Below are positions 24,508 to 31,507 of a DNA stretch of 64,000 bases, piece after piece. The translations under genes were made by a program, and so were the position numbers. The notes beneath the pieces are model-generated. The model was not told the DNA's origin. It did not search any database and was given only the letters and a program-made list of their open reading frames with translations. The DNA is from Streptomyces marianii (GTDB taxonomy: Bacteria; Actinomycetota; Actinomycetes; Streptomycetales; Streptomycetaceae), in the NCBI RefSeq assembly GCF_005795905.1, contig NZ_VAWE01000001.1, positions 7,057,001 to 7,121,000 on the forward strand, given 5' to 3'. How positions within the stretch are numbered: position 1 is the first letter of the stretch; each line of letters starts with the position of its first letter.

Positions 24508-24660
24508 ATGCTGGATACCTCCCGGGGCCAGGCCCCCGCCCCCTCCGACGAGCCGCGTGGCTGTCTCTTCGCGCTCTCCCAGCCGCCCCTGATGATCTTT
24601 CTCGGGGTGATCGGCTGCCTACTGCTCATGGCCGCGGTCCACGACCTCTTCCTGCTGTGA
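24508..24660 (+). CDS. Small membrane protein (50 aa)
   Basis: Begins MLDTSRGQAPAPSDEPRGC and ends in one transmembrane helix, MIFLGVIGCLLLMAAVHDLF. Strong G/C bias at third positions supports coding. It has no good ribosome site (only CCCCGAG directly before the ATG). It is below common length cut-offs and easily missed. Function unknown. Confidence 0.55.
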   Translation: MLDTSRGQAPAPSDEPRGCLFALSQPPLMIFLGVIGCLLLMAAVHDLFLL

Positions 24661-24661
24661 G

Positions 24662-24721
24662 GCGACGGTGAGGCGACGGTGATGCGACGGTGATGCGACG
24701 GTGATGCGACGGTGATGCGAC
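24662..24721. repeat. 11-bp tandem repeat (GCGACGGTGAT, about 5.5 copies)
   Basis: Contiguous copies start at 24662, 24673, 24684, 24695 and 24706 plus a partial one, directly between the stops of the 50-residue protein and the convergent CGNR gene. The first copy differs by one base. Confidence 0.85.
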
Positions 24722-24727
24722 CGGGAC

Positions 24728-25294
24728 TCAGCCGGCCGCTTCCCTGCGGCGTGCCCGGTAGGCGGCGACGTGCAGGCGATTGCCGCAGGTACGGCTGTCG
24801 CAGTAGCGGCGCGAGCGATTGCGTGACAGGTCGACGAAGGCGCGGCCGCAGCCCGGTGCCTCGCAGCGCCGCAGCCGCTCCTGCTCGCCCGCCACGATCA
24901 TGAACGCCAGGGCCATGCCGCAGTCGGCCGCGAGGTGCTCGGCGACCGAGGCTCCCGGCGCGAAGTAGTGGACGTGCCAGTCGTAGCCGTCGTGGTCCGT
25001 CAGCTGCGGCGTGGTCCCCGCGGAGGCCACGAGCCGGTTGATGAGCTCGGCGGCGCCGCGGGCGTCCGGCGCGGCGAACACCTCCTCGAACCTGCTCCGC
25101 ACCTCGCGCACGGCTTTCAGGTCGTGTGCGCGGAGCTCACCCACGTCACTGATGTTGCACTTCTGCACGAACGTGTACAGCGACGGCACGTCCCCGAGCT
25201 CGTCGCCCTTGGGGCTCTCGTCGCGCTCGGCCGCGGTGTTCACCAGATCGACGACGATGTCGAGGGCGATGCGGGTGTCGTGAGGGATCAGCAC
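24728..25294 (-). CDS. CGNR zinc-finger (ABATE domain) putative transcriptional regulator
   Basis: 188 residues. An N-terminal ABATE-like alpha-helical domain (ALDIVVDLVNTAA) is followed by a C-terminal CGNR zinc finger (about 140-183: RRCEAPGCGRAFVD ... RYCDSRTCGNRLHVAAYRAR) with four cysteines. GTG 25294 is chosen because GGGAG lies 6 nt upstream; a start 11 codons earlier has none. Likely DNA-binding stress regulator; target unknown. Confidence 0.85.
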   Translation of the reverse strand: MLIPHDTRIALDIVVDLVNTAAERDESPKGDELGDVPSLYTFVQKCNISDVGELRAHDLKAVREVRSRFEEVFAAPDARGAAELINRLVASAGTTPQLTDHDGYDWHVHYFAPGASVAEHLAADCGMALAFMIVAGEQERLRRCEAPGCGRAFVDLSRNRSRRYCDSRTCGNRLHVAAYRARRREAAG

Positions 25295-25371
25295 GATTCG
25301 CTCCCTGGCATGCTGCGGGCTGGGCACCCGCCGAATTTGCGCTGACTCTAGCCGGTCCGCGGAGAACGCGA

Positions 25372-25411
25372 CGGCGCCGTCGTCGCGGTGGATTCCGCGA
25401 CGACGGCGCCG
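25372..25411 (-). terminator. ssgB terminator
   Basis: A 16-bp perfect stem (25372-25387 with 25396-25411), 8-nt loop, 75 nt downstream of the ssgB stop. Confidence 0.75.
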
Positions 25412-25485
25412 GAGCTGCCCTTATGCGGTTGTCCGTGCGGTGCCGTCTCCCCGAGTCGGACGGCGCCTGCTGCCCTCGCCCTGGT

Positions 25486-25899
25486 TCAGCTTTCCGCCAG
25501 GATGTGCGAGAGCTCGGTATCGAGATCGAAATGGCGATGCTCCGTGCCCGGTGGGACCGCGGCGTCCGTCCGCTTGAGGAACGACTCCAGGGCCCGCGCC
25601 GGCGCCTCCAGCAGGGCCTCGCCCTCCGGAGAGCTCAGTGCGATGCAGACGACGCCCTGGCCGTGACTGCGCGAAGGCCAGACTCTGACGTCGCCGGTGC
25701 CGGTGGGCCGGTGAAGACCCTCGGCGAGAAGGTCGCGGGCGAACACCCATTCGACCGTCTCCTCGGCTCCGGTATGGAAGGTGGCGTGCACGGCATACGG
25801 ATCGGCCGTGTCATACCGCAGGCCCGCGGGTACAGGCAGTGAGGACTCGCTCGATACAACGAGGCGCAGGTGCAGCTCGCAGCTGACCGTGGTGTTCAT
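25486..25899 (-). CDS. ssgB: Sporulation-specific cell division activator SsgB
   Basis: A 137-residue SsgA-like protein, the exact length I recall for S. coelicolor SsgB: begins MNTTVSCELHLRLVV and ends DTELSHILAES. SsgB is recruited to future septum sites in aerial hyphae, where it positions and promotes FtsZ ring assembly during sporulation. ATG 25899 is chosen by this length, although the frame extends 22 codons upstream. It has its own promoter region with a stress-sigma-like box and its own terminator, and is divergent from the PGPGW gene. SsgB is extremely conserved among streptomycetes. Confidence 0.95.
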   Translation of the reverse strand: MNTTVSCELHLRLVVSSESSLPVPAGLRYDTADPYAVHATFHTGAEETVEWVFARDLLAEGLHRPTGTGDVRVWPSRSHGQGVVCIALSSPEGEALLEAPARALESFLKRTDAAVPPGTEHRHFDLDTELSHILAES

Positions 25900-25960
25900 A
25901 AGCGCCAGGGCCTTTCGCTCAGTGTGCGCTCGGGGATTCGCACGTCGGCGAAATCGACAT

Positions 25961-25984
25961 GCCACCTACGGTGCCGTTGTAAAC
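25961..25984 (-). promoter_or_regulatory. Candidate SigH/SigB-type promoter of ssgB
   Basis: On the minus strand GTTT, 14 nt, then GGTGGC, close to the GTTT-N14-16-GGGTAT pattern of the SigB/SigH family. S. coelicolor ssgB is known to depend on SigH. It lies 62 nt before the ssgB ATG. Confidence 0.45.
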
Positions 25985-26039
25985 CCCTCTGTCTGTTTTG
26001 TGATCCTTGGGGTACCCCATACGGAGGAGTTCCACGTAC

Positions 26040-26051
26040 GACCGTACGGTC
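26040..26051. promoter_or_regulatory. 12-bp palindrome GACCGTACGGTC in the ssgB/PGPGW intergenic region
   Basis: A perfect palindrome between the two divergent genes; a second, GGGGTACCCC, is at 26009-26018. Possible operator; no regulator is assigned. Confidence 0.3.
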
Positions 26052-26075
26052 ATGCCGACCGGTGGTTTCGTCGGG

Positions 26076-26081
26076 TACGTT
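26076..26081 (+). promoter_or_regulatory. -10-like box (TACGTT) of the PGPGW gene
   Basis: It ends 6 nt before ATG 26088, with no ribosome site. Leaderless arrangement. Confidence 0.4.
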
Positions 26082-26087
26082 GGGATT

Positions 26088-26546
26088 ATGAATGCGGAGA
26101 GTGACGAGCGGATCGGGGCTGCCGCCACTGCGGCCCCGGGCTCCGCCGCGGGGGATGTGACCGCGCCCGGTGGGCCCGTTCTCGGCTCGAGGGCGCCCGA
26201 GTTCGTGAAGAGATGGCGGACGCTTCATCTGAGCTGGCAGGTCGGCGTCTTCATCGTCGGCCTGGCGGTCGTCGTGACCGGCGTGATCATGCTTCCGCTG
26301 CCCGGGCCGGGCTGGCTGGTGATCTTCGCGGGCATGGCGATCTGGGCCACCGAGTTCGTCTGGGCGCAGCTCGTCCTGCACTGGACGAAACGGAAAGTGA
26401 CCGAGGCGGCACAGCGGGCGCTGGACCCCAAGGTCCGCCGGCGCAACCTCGTCCTGACCGCCGTCGGACTGGTGATCATCGCCGTGCTGTGCGCGATCTA
26501 CGTCGCGAAGTTCGGGTTGGCGATGCCCTGGAAGATCGAACAGTGA
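26088..26546 (+). CDS. PGPGW-motif transmembrane protein (TIGR02611-like)
   Basis: 152 residues. A flexible Ala/Gly-rich N-terminus, then transmembrane helices at about 50-68, 73-95 and 122-145, with the family signature PLPGPGWLVIFAG between the first two. Function of the family is unknown. Divergent from ssgB. Confidence 0.85.
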   Translation: MNAESDERIGAAATAAPGSAAGDVTAPGGPVLGSRAPEFVKRWRTLHLSWQVGVFIVGLAVVVTGVIMLPLPGPGWLVIFAGMAIWATEFVWAQLVLHWTKRKVTEAAQRALDPKVRRRNLVLTAVGLVIIAVLCAIYVAKFGLAMPWKIEQ

Positions 26547-26642
26547 CCGGAGCCGGCGGCGACCGCCCGGAGGCCGCCTCCCGGCCGGGGGTCAGGTGGT
26601 CATGAGGCACCGCTGACATGGGGTAATGTTTGCGGTGCGCCC

Positions 26643-26714
26643 GGGCGATTAGCTCAGTGGGAGAGCGCTTCGTTCACACCGAAGAGGTCACTGGTTCGAA
26701 CCCAGTATCGCCCA
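26643..26714 (+). tRNA. tRNA-Val(CAC), copy A, CCA encoded
   Basis: 72 nt: acceptor GGGCGAT/ATCGCCC, anticodon loop TTCACAC (CAC), T-loop TTCGAAC, discriminator A. The next three bases are CCA (26715-26717), so the 3' end is encoded, unlike the other tRNA-Val genes here. Confidence 0.95.
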
Positions 26715-26723
26715 CCACCCGGA

Positions 26724-26763
26724 CCGAGGGCCCCGGAGACCGCCGAGTCTCCGGGGCCCTCGG
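26724..26763. terminator. Terminator after tRNA-Val copy A
   Basis: A 17-bp perfect stem with a 6-nt loop. It could also serve the convergent large membrane-protein gene, whose stop is at 26797. Confidence 0.8.
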
Positions 26764-26796
26764 CGTGCACGGCCGCGCCCCGGCGGGATCACCCGT

Positions 26797-29367
26797 TCAG
26801 CGCATCCGGCCGAGGGTCTTCCGGATCCGGCGCGCGTCGCGCAGCCGCTGCTCGTACGTCGCCCCCACGGCCAGCAGCAGCAGTCCAGCCAGCGCGGGTG
26901 GCAGCCACCGCGGCAGGGCGTCGACGACCTGGACGACGTACGGCGCGAGCTCGTGCAGCGCGTCCAGGGTGAGCGTCAGGCCGCCGAGGACCAGCGGCGC
27001 CCGGAGCCGCAGACGGGCGCCGGCGAGCGTCACCCCGAGAGCGGCGAGACCCAGCAGAAGCGGTCGCGGCCAGTCGGTGTCGCCCCAGGCCGCCAGCAGA
27101 CTCGGCACCAGCGTCGCGGCGAGCCCCGGACCGTACGCGGCCCACGACGAGGCGGACGGGTCCGTTCGGCGCCGCAGCAGGCCCACGGCCAGCGCCGGGA
27201 CGGTCACGGGCAGGGTGTACGCCTCGGGCACCTCCACCCCGGACGCGGCGAGGCGCACCCACGTCGCGGCGACGAACAGCACTGCGGCGACGTACCCGGC
27301 CAAGGGCCGGCGCTCGGCCCGGACCGCCGTGCCCGCGGCCACGACACCCGCGAGCGCGAGCACCAGCGCCAGGGTCGGCGGGTGCGGCACCGCCAGAGCC
27401 ACGGCGACGAGTCCGGCCGCGGCGGCCGTCGTCTCCAACGGCAGGGCGAGCGGATGCCGGCCGAGCCGGGCGCCGAGCAGGGCGGCCGCCGCCGGTACGG
27501 CGAGGAGCGCGAGGCCGACGTGGTGAACGGGAAGCCCCGCCGCGGCCGCCGCTGCGGTCACGAGCCCCGCCGTGCCCACCACGGCCGCGCAGGCGGCGAC
27601 GGTCCGGACGGGCCCGCGGGCCGCCGCCGCGGCGGCGGCGCCCAGTGCCACCAGCACGCCCAGCGCGGTGAACGTGGCGGGCCGGGTCGCCAGTCCCAGC
27701 AGCGCCGCACTCGTCGCCGACCCCAGCGCGCACACAAGCGCCGTCCCGGCGAGGGCGTCGGCGGGGCCGAGGGCGTGCGACGGGGGGTCCGGCCGCGCGG
27801 CGACGGGTTCGCCACGGGCGGTGCCGTCGGCCCGGACCCGCCCGGCCCCGGGGCTCGCGGGGCCGCCGGCCGCCTCGTCGGAGGCGCGGCCTTCGCCGGC
27901 CGCTCCGGTGACGCGGCCGGCCGGGTGCGGCTTCGGCCCGGCCCCCTCCACCGTCGGCAGGAGGGCGGCCGCGAGTGCGGGGCGGGCCGCCAGGGTGAGC
28001 GCCGCGGCCGTCGCCGTCAGCTGGACGGCCAGCGTGGGTCCGAGCGGGAGCGACAGGGTGACGGGGGCGGCGACAGCGGCCGACCACGTCAGGACGAGCG
28101 CCGCGCACTCGGCGGCGGGGCGGGGCAGCGGTGCGGCGGGCAGCAGCCGGGGCGCCGCCCACAGGACCGCCGCCACCGCCGCCAGGACCACCGGAGCGGT
28201 CACCGCGCCCGGCAGGGCGGCGTCGTGGACCGGAGGTCCGCCCCAGACGTCCTCGAGGGTGGCGGCCGGTCCCGTCAGGGCGAGCAGGGCGACCGGCGCG
28301 GCCCACAGGGCCGAGGCGAGATGGACCAGGCCGGAGGCGACCGCGAGCCCGCTGAGCACCCCGCGCGGCAGTGGGGCGCGTACGGCCGCGAGCAGTACCG
28401 CGGCGCACAGCAGGTACGCGGGCACGGCCCAGTCGGCCGGCACCGTCGTCCGCAGCACGCCGCCGGTGGCGGCGACCGTCGCGAGTCCGCCGACGGCCGC
28501 GGTCGCCGCCGCTGCCGCCGGTGCGCGCCACGCCGCGGCCAGGGCCAGGGACGCGGCGGCAAGGAGCAGCAGGGCCGGTTCCACCGAGGCGGCCGGGGAC
28601 TCCGCGGACAGGGACAGCCAGAGGCCGGTGAGCAGGGTCCAGCCGCCCGTCGTCACGGCGCCGGTGACGGCGAGCGCCCGGACGGCCCTCCGCCGGGCGG
28701 CGAGCGCGATCACGACGTCGGGACCGGCCGTCGCCAGCGCGGCCCACGCGGTGGCCTCGATGCCGCCGCCCGCGGACAGCGCCCACAGCGGCAGTGGGAG
28801 CTGGCCCGCCACCACCGCGCTCGGCAGCGGCAGGCGCAGTCTGCCGACTGCGCGCCCGTACACAGCCCACACCGCCGTGAGCGCACCGGCGGCCACGGCC
28901 GTGTAGGCCACGGCGTCGGTCCCGGGAAGCACGGCGCGGCGCAGCGCGTACGCGTCGAGGACGGTCAGGACGAGCCCGAGCGCCGCCACCGACTCCGCGG
29001 TCGAGACGAGCTTCCGGCGCAGCAGCAAGAGCGGTGTCCCGAGGGCCGTGGCGGTCACGGCGCCCAGCACGAGCGCGCGGCCACCGATCCCCATCTGCCC
29101 CCAGCTGACCAGGGTGAAGGCGACGGCGGCGATCGTCAGCAGCACCCCGCCCAGGGTGAGCAGGACGTTCTGTGCGCTGGGCGGCGACGTCTCGGCCGCC
29201 GCCCCCGGGGAACGGGCGGGGACCGGTGCCGGCGCGGTGCCGGCGGTCCGGAGGGCCGTCAGAAGCCAGGCCCTGCGGGCCAGCAACTGGGACCTGCGGA
29301 AGTCGAGTTGGACCAGCTCACGGTCGATGAGCCGGAGCTCCTCGGCGGGCGGCGGTGCGTTCTCCAT
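26797..29367 (-). CDS. Large polytopic membrane protein (SCO7613 C-terminal-domain-like)
   Basis: 856 residues, with more than 20 predicted hydrophobic helices separated by short Arg-rich loops, and one longer hydrophilic loop (near residues 455-525, GAGPKPHPAGRVTG...). The N-terminal 70 residues are soluble, coiled-coil-like (EELRLIDRELVQLDFRRSQLLARRAWLL), as in short zinc-ribbon/DUF2157-type actinobacterial membrane proteins. ATG 29367 is chosen; a GTG eight codons upstream is possible, and neither has a good ribosome site. Function unknown. The opposite strand also has a long open frame, which is composition-driven. Confidence 0.75.
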   Translation of the reverse strand: MENAPPPAEELRLIDRELVQLDFRRSQLLARRAWLLTALRTAGTAPAPVPARSPGAAAETSPPSAQNVLLTLGGVLLTIAAVAFTLVSWGQMGIGGRALVLGAVTATALGTPLLLLRRKLVSTAESVAALGLVLTVLDAYALRRAVLPGTDAVAYTAVAAGALTAVWAVYGRAVGRLRLPLPSAVVAGQLPLPLWALSAGGGIEATAWAALATAGPDVVIALAARRRAVRALAVTGAVTTGGWTLLTGLWLSLSAESPAASVEPALLLLAAASLALAAAWRAPAAAAATAAVGGLATVAATGGVLRTTVPADWAVPAYLLCAAVLLAAVRAPLPRGVLSGLAVASGLVHLASALWAAPVALLALTGPAATLEDVWGGPPVHDAALPGAVTAPVVLAAVAAVLWAAPRLLPAAPLPRPAAECAALVLTWSAAVAAPVTLSLPLGPTLAVQLTATAAALTLAARPALAAALLPTVEGAGPKPHPAGRVTGAAGEGRASDEAAGGPASPGAGRVRADGTARGEPVAARPDPPSHALGPADALAGTALVCALGSATSAALLGLATRPATFTALGVLVALGAAAAAAARGPVRTVAACAAVVGTAGLVTAAAAAAGLPVHHVGLALLAVPAAAALLGARLGRHPLALPLETTAAAAGLVAVALAVPHPPTLALVLALAGVVAAGTAVRAERRPLAGYVAAVLFVAATWVRLAASGVEVPEAYTLPVTVPALAVGLLRRRTDPSASSWAAYGPGLAATLVPSLLAAWGDTDWPRPLLLGLAALGVTLAGARLRLRAPLVLGGLTLTLDALHELAPYVVQVVDALPRWLPPALAGLLLLAVGATYEQRLRDARRIRKTLGRMR

Positions 29368-29531
29368 GGCGGCGAGTGTGGCGCGGGACACAGGGTGCCG
29401 GAATGGGCGTGGATACTCAGATCGCCGGTGAGTACGTACGCACCCGGTGGGTGCCCCGCCCGGGGTGGTGGAGGGCCGGAAAGGGGGTTTGAAGGAAACC
29501 GGCCGGTACCTGTATGGTTCAGTGCGTTCCC

Positions 29532-29603
29532 GGGCGATTAGCTCAGCGGGAGAGCGCTTCGTTCACACCGAAGAGGTCACTGGTTCGAACCCAGTATCGC
29601 CCA
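29532..29603 (+). tRNA. tRNA-Val(CAC), copy B
   Basis: 72 nt, differing from copy A by one D-loop base (AGCGGGA for AGTGGGA). The bases after the discriminator are CAG, so CCA is not encoded. Confidence 0.95.
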
Positions 29604-29610
29604 CAGGCAG

Positions 29611-29640
29611 AGGCCGGTCCGTCATCAGACGGGCCGGCCT
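29611..29640 (+). terminator. Terminator after tRNA-Val copy B
   Basis: A 13-bp stem (29611-29623 with 29628-29640, one G-T pair) and 4-nt loop, 7 nt after the tRNA. Confidence 0.7.
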
Positions 29641-29980
29641 TGCGCGTTCCCGCCCACTCCGTCTGATGAGCCGTCATCGAAGCCATGGGAAGAGGGAGTT
29701 GGAACCGCCTCTGACTTGCCCCTTGACGCCTTCCCGGGCCGTTGGCTTGAATGATGTGGAGAGGTCCAGACCAATCGGCCCCGTGTCGGCGTCCGGTCTC
29801 CGGTCCTTCCCGTCCTGCGGTGCCGACGGACCGGCGCCGGAGCGGGGAGAGCGGCCAGGGTCCGGCCGGGCGGCCGGTAGCCGGCCCACGGAACGTACGG
29901 GTGTCCCGAAGCGGCGGGGCGCCCGTACCCGTGTCCGGCCCTCAGCAGCCGGAACGCCGGTCGTGCCGTCCGGGCGCCAA
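29641..29980. other. Intergenic region with DasR-like site, no gene recognised
   Basis: About 340 bp. A promoter-like TTGACG (29723-29728) with TTGAAT 18 nt later, immediately followed by a partial dre-like palindrome, but no plausible coding sequence downstream on either strand. The distal part is GC-rich and runs into the 28-bp repeats. Confidence 0.4.
29760..29775. promoter_or_regulatory. Orphan DasR-type (dre-like) palindrome
   Basis: AGAGGTCCAGACCAAT matches 13 of 16 positions of the dre consensus AGTGGTCTAGACCACT bound by the GlcNAc-responsive repressor DasR. Similar GGTCYAGACC boxes precede chitinase genes. No sugar or chitin gene is adjacent here. Confidence 0.35.
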
Positions 29981-30049
29981 CCCCGGTCGTGCGGCACTGG
30001 CGCCGTGACCCCGGTCGTGCGGCACTCGCGCCGTAACCCCGGTCATGCC
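29981..30049. repeat. 28-bp tandem repeat reaching the exonuclease stop codon
   Basis: Copies at 29981-30008 and 30009-30036 (one change in the middle plus one at the last position but one), then a partial third from 30037 that contains the exonuclease TGA. A degenerate copy precedes at about 29957. Confidence 0.75.
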
Positions 30050-30771
30050 GCCCGGGCCGGGACCTCGGGCCGCAGTGGCCACGCCGGATCCACCGACTCC
30101 TCCGAGCCGTTCCGGGCGAACCACGCCTGCAGTCCGCGCGCCTGCGCCGCGTGCCACACCGCCTGCAGCGTGTGCAGCTCCGCCGCCGACAGCCGCTCCA
30201 GACGTGCGGCGAAACGGCGCCCGACCGCCCTGACGACGTCCAGCGCCGCGGTCGCGTCCGCCGCCGCGTCATGGGCCCCGGCCAACTCGACGCCGTACTG
30301 CTCACACAGATCGGTGAGCGTGCGGCGGCCCTTGCGGTAGCGGTCCAGATGCTTGTCCAGCACCCGGGGGTCCAGCACGCACATCGGGACGCTCTCGAGG
30401 TAGCGCGCCAGCGACGAGGCGCGGTGGCGACGCAGTTCACGGTCCAGCAGGGTCAGATCGAACGGCGCGTTCATCACCACGAGAGGGCGGCCCGCCGCGC
30501 ACTGCTCGGCCAGCGACCTGCCTATCTCCTCCATCACCGGCGCCGGCCAGCGCCCGTTGTGCTGCAGATGCTCCTCGGTGAGGCCGTGCACCGCGGTCGC
30601 CTCGGCCGGTACCGGCACGCCCGGGTTGACCAGCCAGCCGGTGACGCGCGTGCGTCCTCCCGGCGAATCCTGGACCACGAGTGCGGCCGACACGATGCGG
30701 TCGTGCTCGACGTCCACTCCGGTTGTCTCGGTGTCGAATGCGGCCAGGGGCCCTTCGTACCAGCGCGTCAT
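30043..30771 (-). CDS. DnaQ-family 3'-5' exonuclease
   Basis: 242 residues. Exo I FDTETTGVD (D13, E15), Exo II VMNAPFDLTLLDREL, and Exo III region HDAAADATAALDV: the DEDDh set of DNA polymerase III epsilon-like exonucleases. A C-terminal extension (about 190-242) ends DPAWPLRPEVPARAA. ATG 30771 has an excellent GAGGAG 7 nt upstream. Divergent from the DUF4365 pair. Could act in repair or RNA/oligonucleotide turnover; it is not the replicative proofreader by itself. Confidence 0.9.
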   Translation of the reverse strand: MTRWYEGPLAAFDTETTGVDVEHDRIVSAALVVQDSPGGRTRVTGWLVNPGVPVPAEATAVHGLTEEHLQHNGRWPAPVMEEIGRSLAEQCAAGRPLVVMNAPFDLTLLDRELRRHRASSLARYLESVPMCVLDPRVLDKHLDRYRKGRRTLTDLCEQYGVELAGAHDAAADATAALDVVRAVGRRFAARLERLSAAELHTLQAVWHAAQARGLQAWFARNGSEESVDPAWPLRPEVPARAA

Positions 30772-30943
30772 CCCCGAACTCCTCGCCCATGCCTGGCAGA
30801 TGGTGATATCCCCTGCCCGAAACGGTGATACCCGGACCGTTTGCGCACTACGCAGACGGGCGACAACACAGATGACGGGCCGTGCTGCTGACGGTCCGTC
30901 GTGAGGACGAACCATCGGCACAGCCGGGAAGGCAGACGGAGCC

Positions 30944-31507
30944 ATGGCGCTCGCGCAGCCCGAACCGGGTGCGCTGCCCGAGCGGACCGCACCGCTGCGC
31001 GGAGCACTCGCCACCACCGCCTGCATGGAGACCCTCCAGGTGGGGTACCTCCACGCGGTCGCGGCCGCCGCCGGCTGCTCGCTGTCCCAGCCGTTCCCCG
31101 ACAACGGGATCGACTGGCACGTCAGCCACAGCGCTCCCGGCCACACCGTCGACGACGAGGTCACCATCAAGGTGCAGTTGAAGGCCACCTACCAGCTCGC
31201 ACCCCACCCGCCCGGACCCGCCTTCTCCTTCACGCTCGACAACGAGCACCTGGTGAAGCTGGCCCGTACGCCCGTGTCGGTGCACAAGATCCTCGTCGTC
31301 ATGATCGTGCCGCGGACCCGGGACGAGTGGCTGCGGGCCGGTCACGACCGGCTGGATCTCCGGCACTGCTGCTACTGGACCAATCTGGCCGGCCACCCCG
31401 TGACGGGCCGGCGGCGGACCACCGTGCGGATCCCGACCTCGCGCATCTTCGACGACCGGGCGCTCTGCGAGATCATGACGCGGGTCGGGACGGGAGGGAG
31501 ACCCTGA
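30944..31507 (+). CDS. DUF4365 protein, PD-(D/E)XK nuclease-like
   Basis: 187 residues with the layout of a restriction-nuclease fold: E29 in the first helix (CMETLQVGYLHAVAAAAG), D57 in NGIDWHV, and Q78-L-K80 in TIKVQLKAT, followed by a beta/alpha core (KILVVMIVP). These are the catalytic positions of DUF4365/PD-(D/E)XK proteins. AAGG lies about 12 nt before the ATG. It overlaps the next gene by one base (TGATG). Enzymatic activity is inferred, not shown. Confidence 0.75.
   Translation: MALAQPEPGALPERTAPLRGALATTACMETLQVGYLHAVAAAAGCSLSQPFPDNGIDWHVSHSAPGHTVDDEVTIKVQLKATYQLAPHPPGPAFSFTLDNEHLVKLARTPVSVHKILVVMIVPRTRDEWLRAGHDRLDLRHCCYWTNLAGHPVTGRRRTTVRIPTSRIFDDRALCEIMTRVGTGGRP

Noticed and set aside
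26953..29541. 862-codon plus-strand open frame opposite the large membrane protein
   Set aside because: Gln/Arg/Gly-rich nonsense composition. The opposite strand encodes a coherent series of transmembrane helices and is the better gene, though neither has a clear ribosome site.
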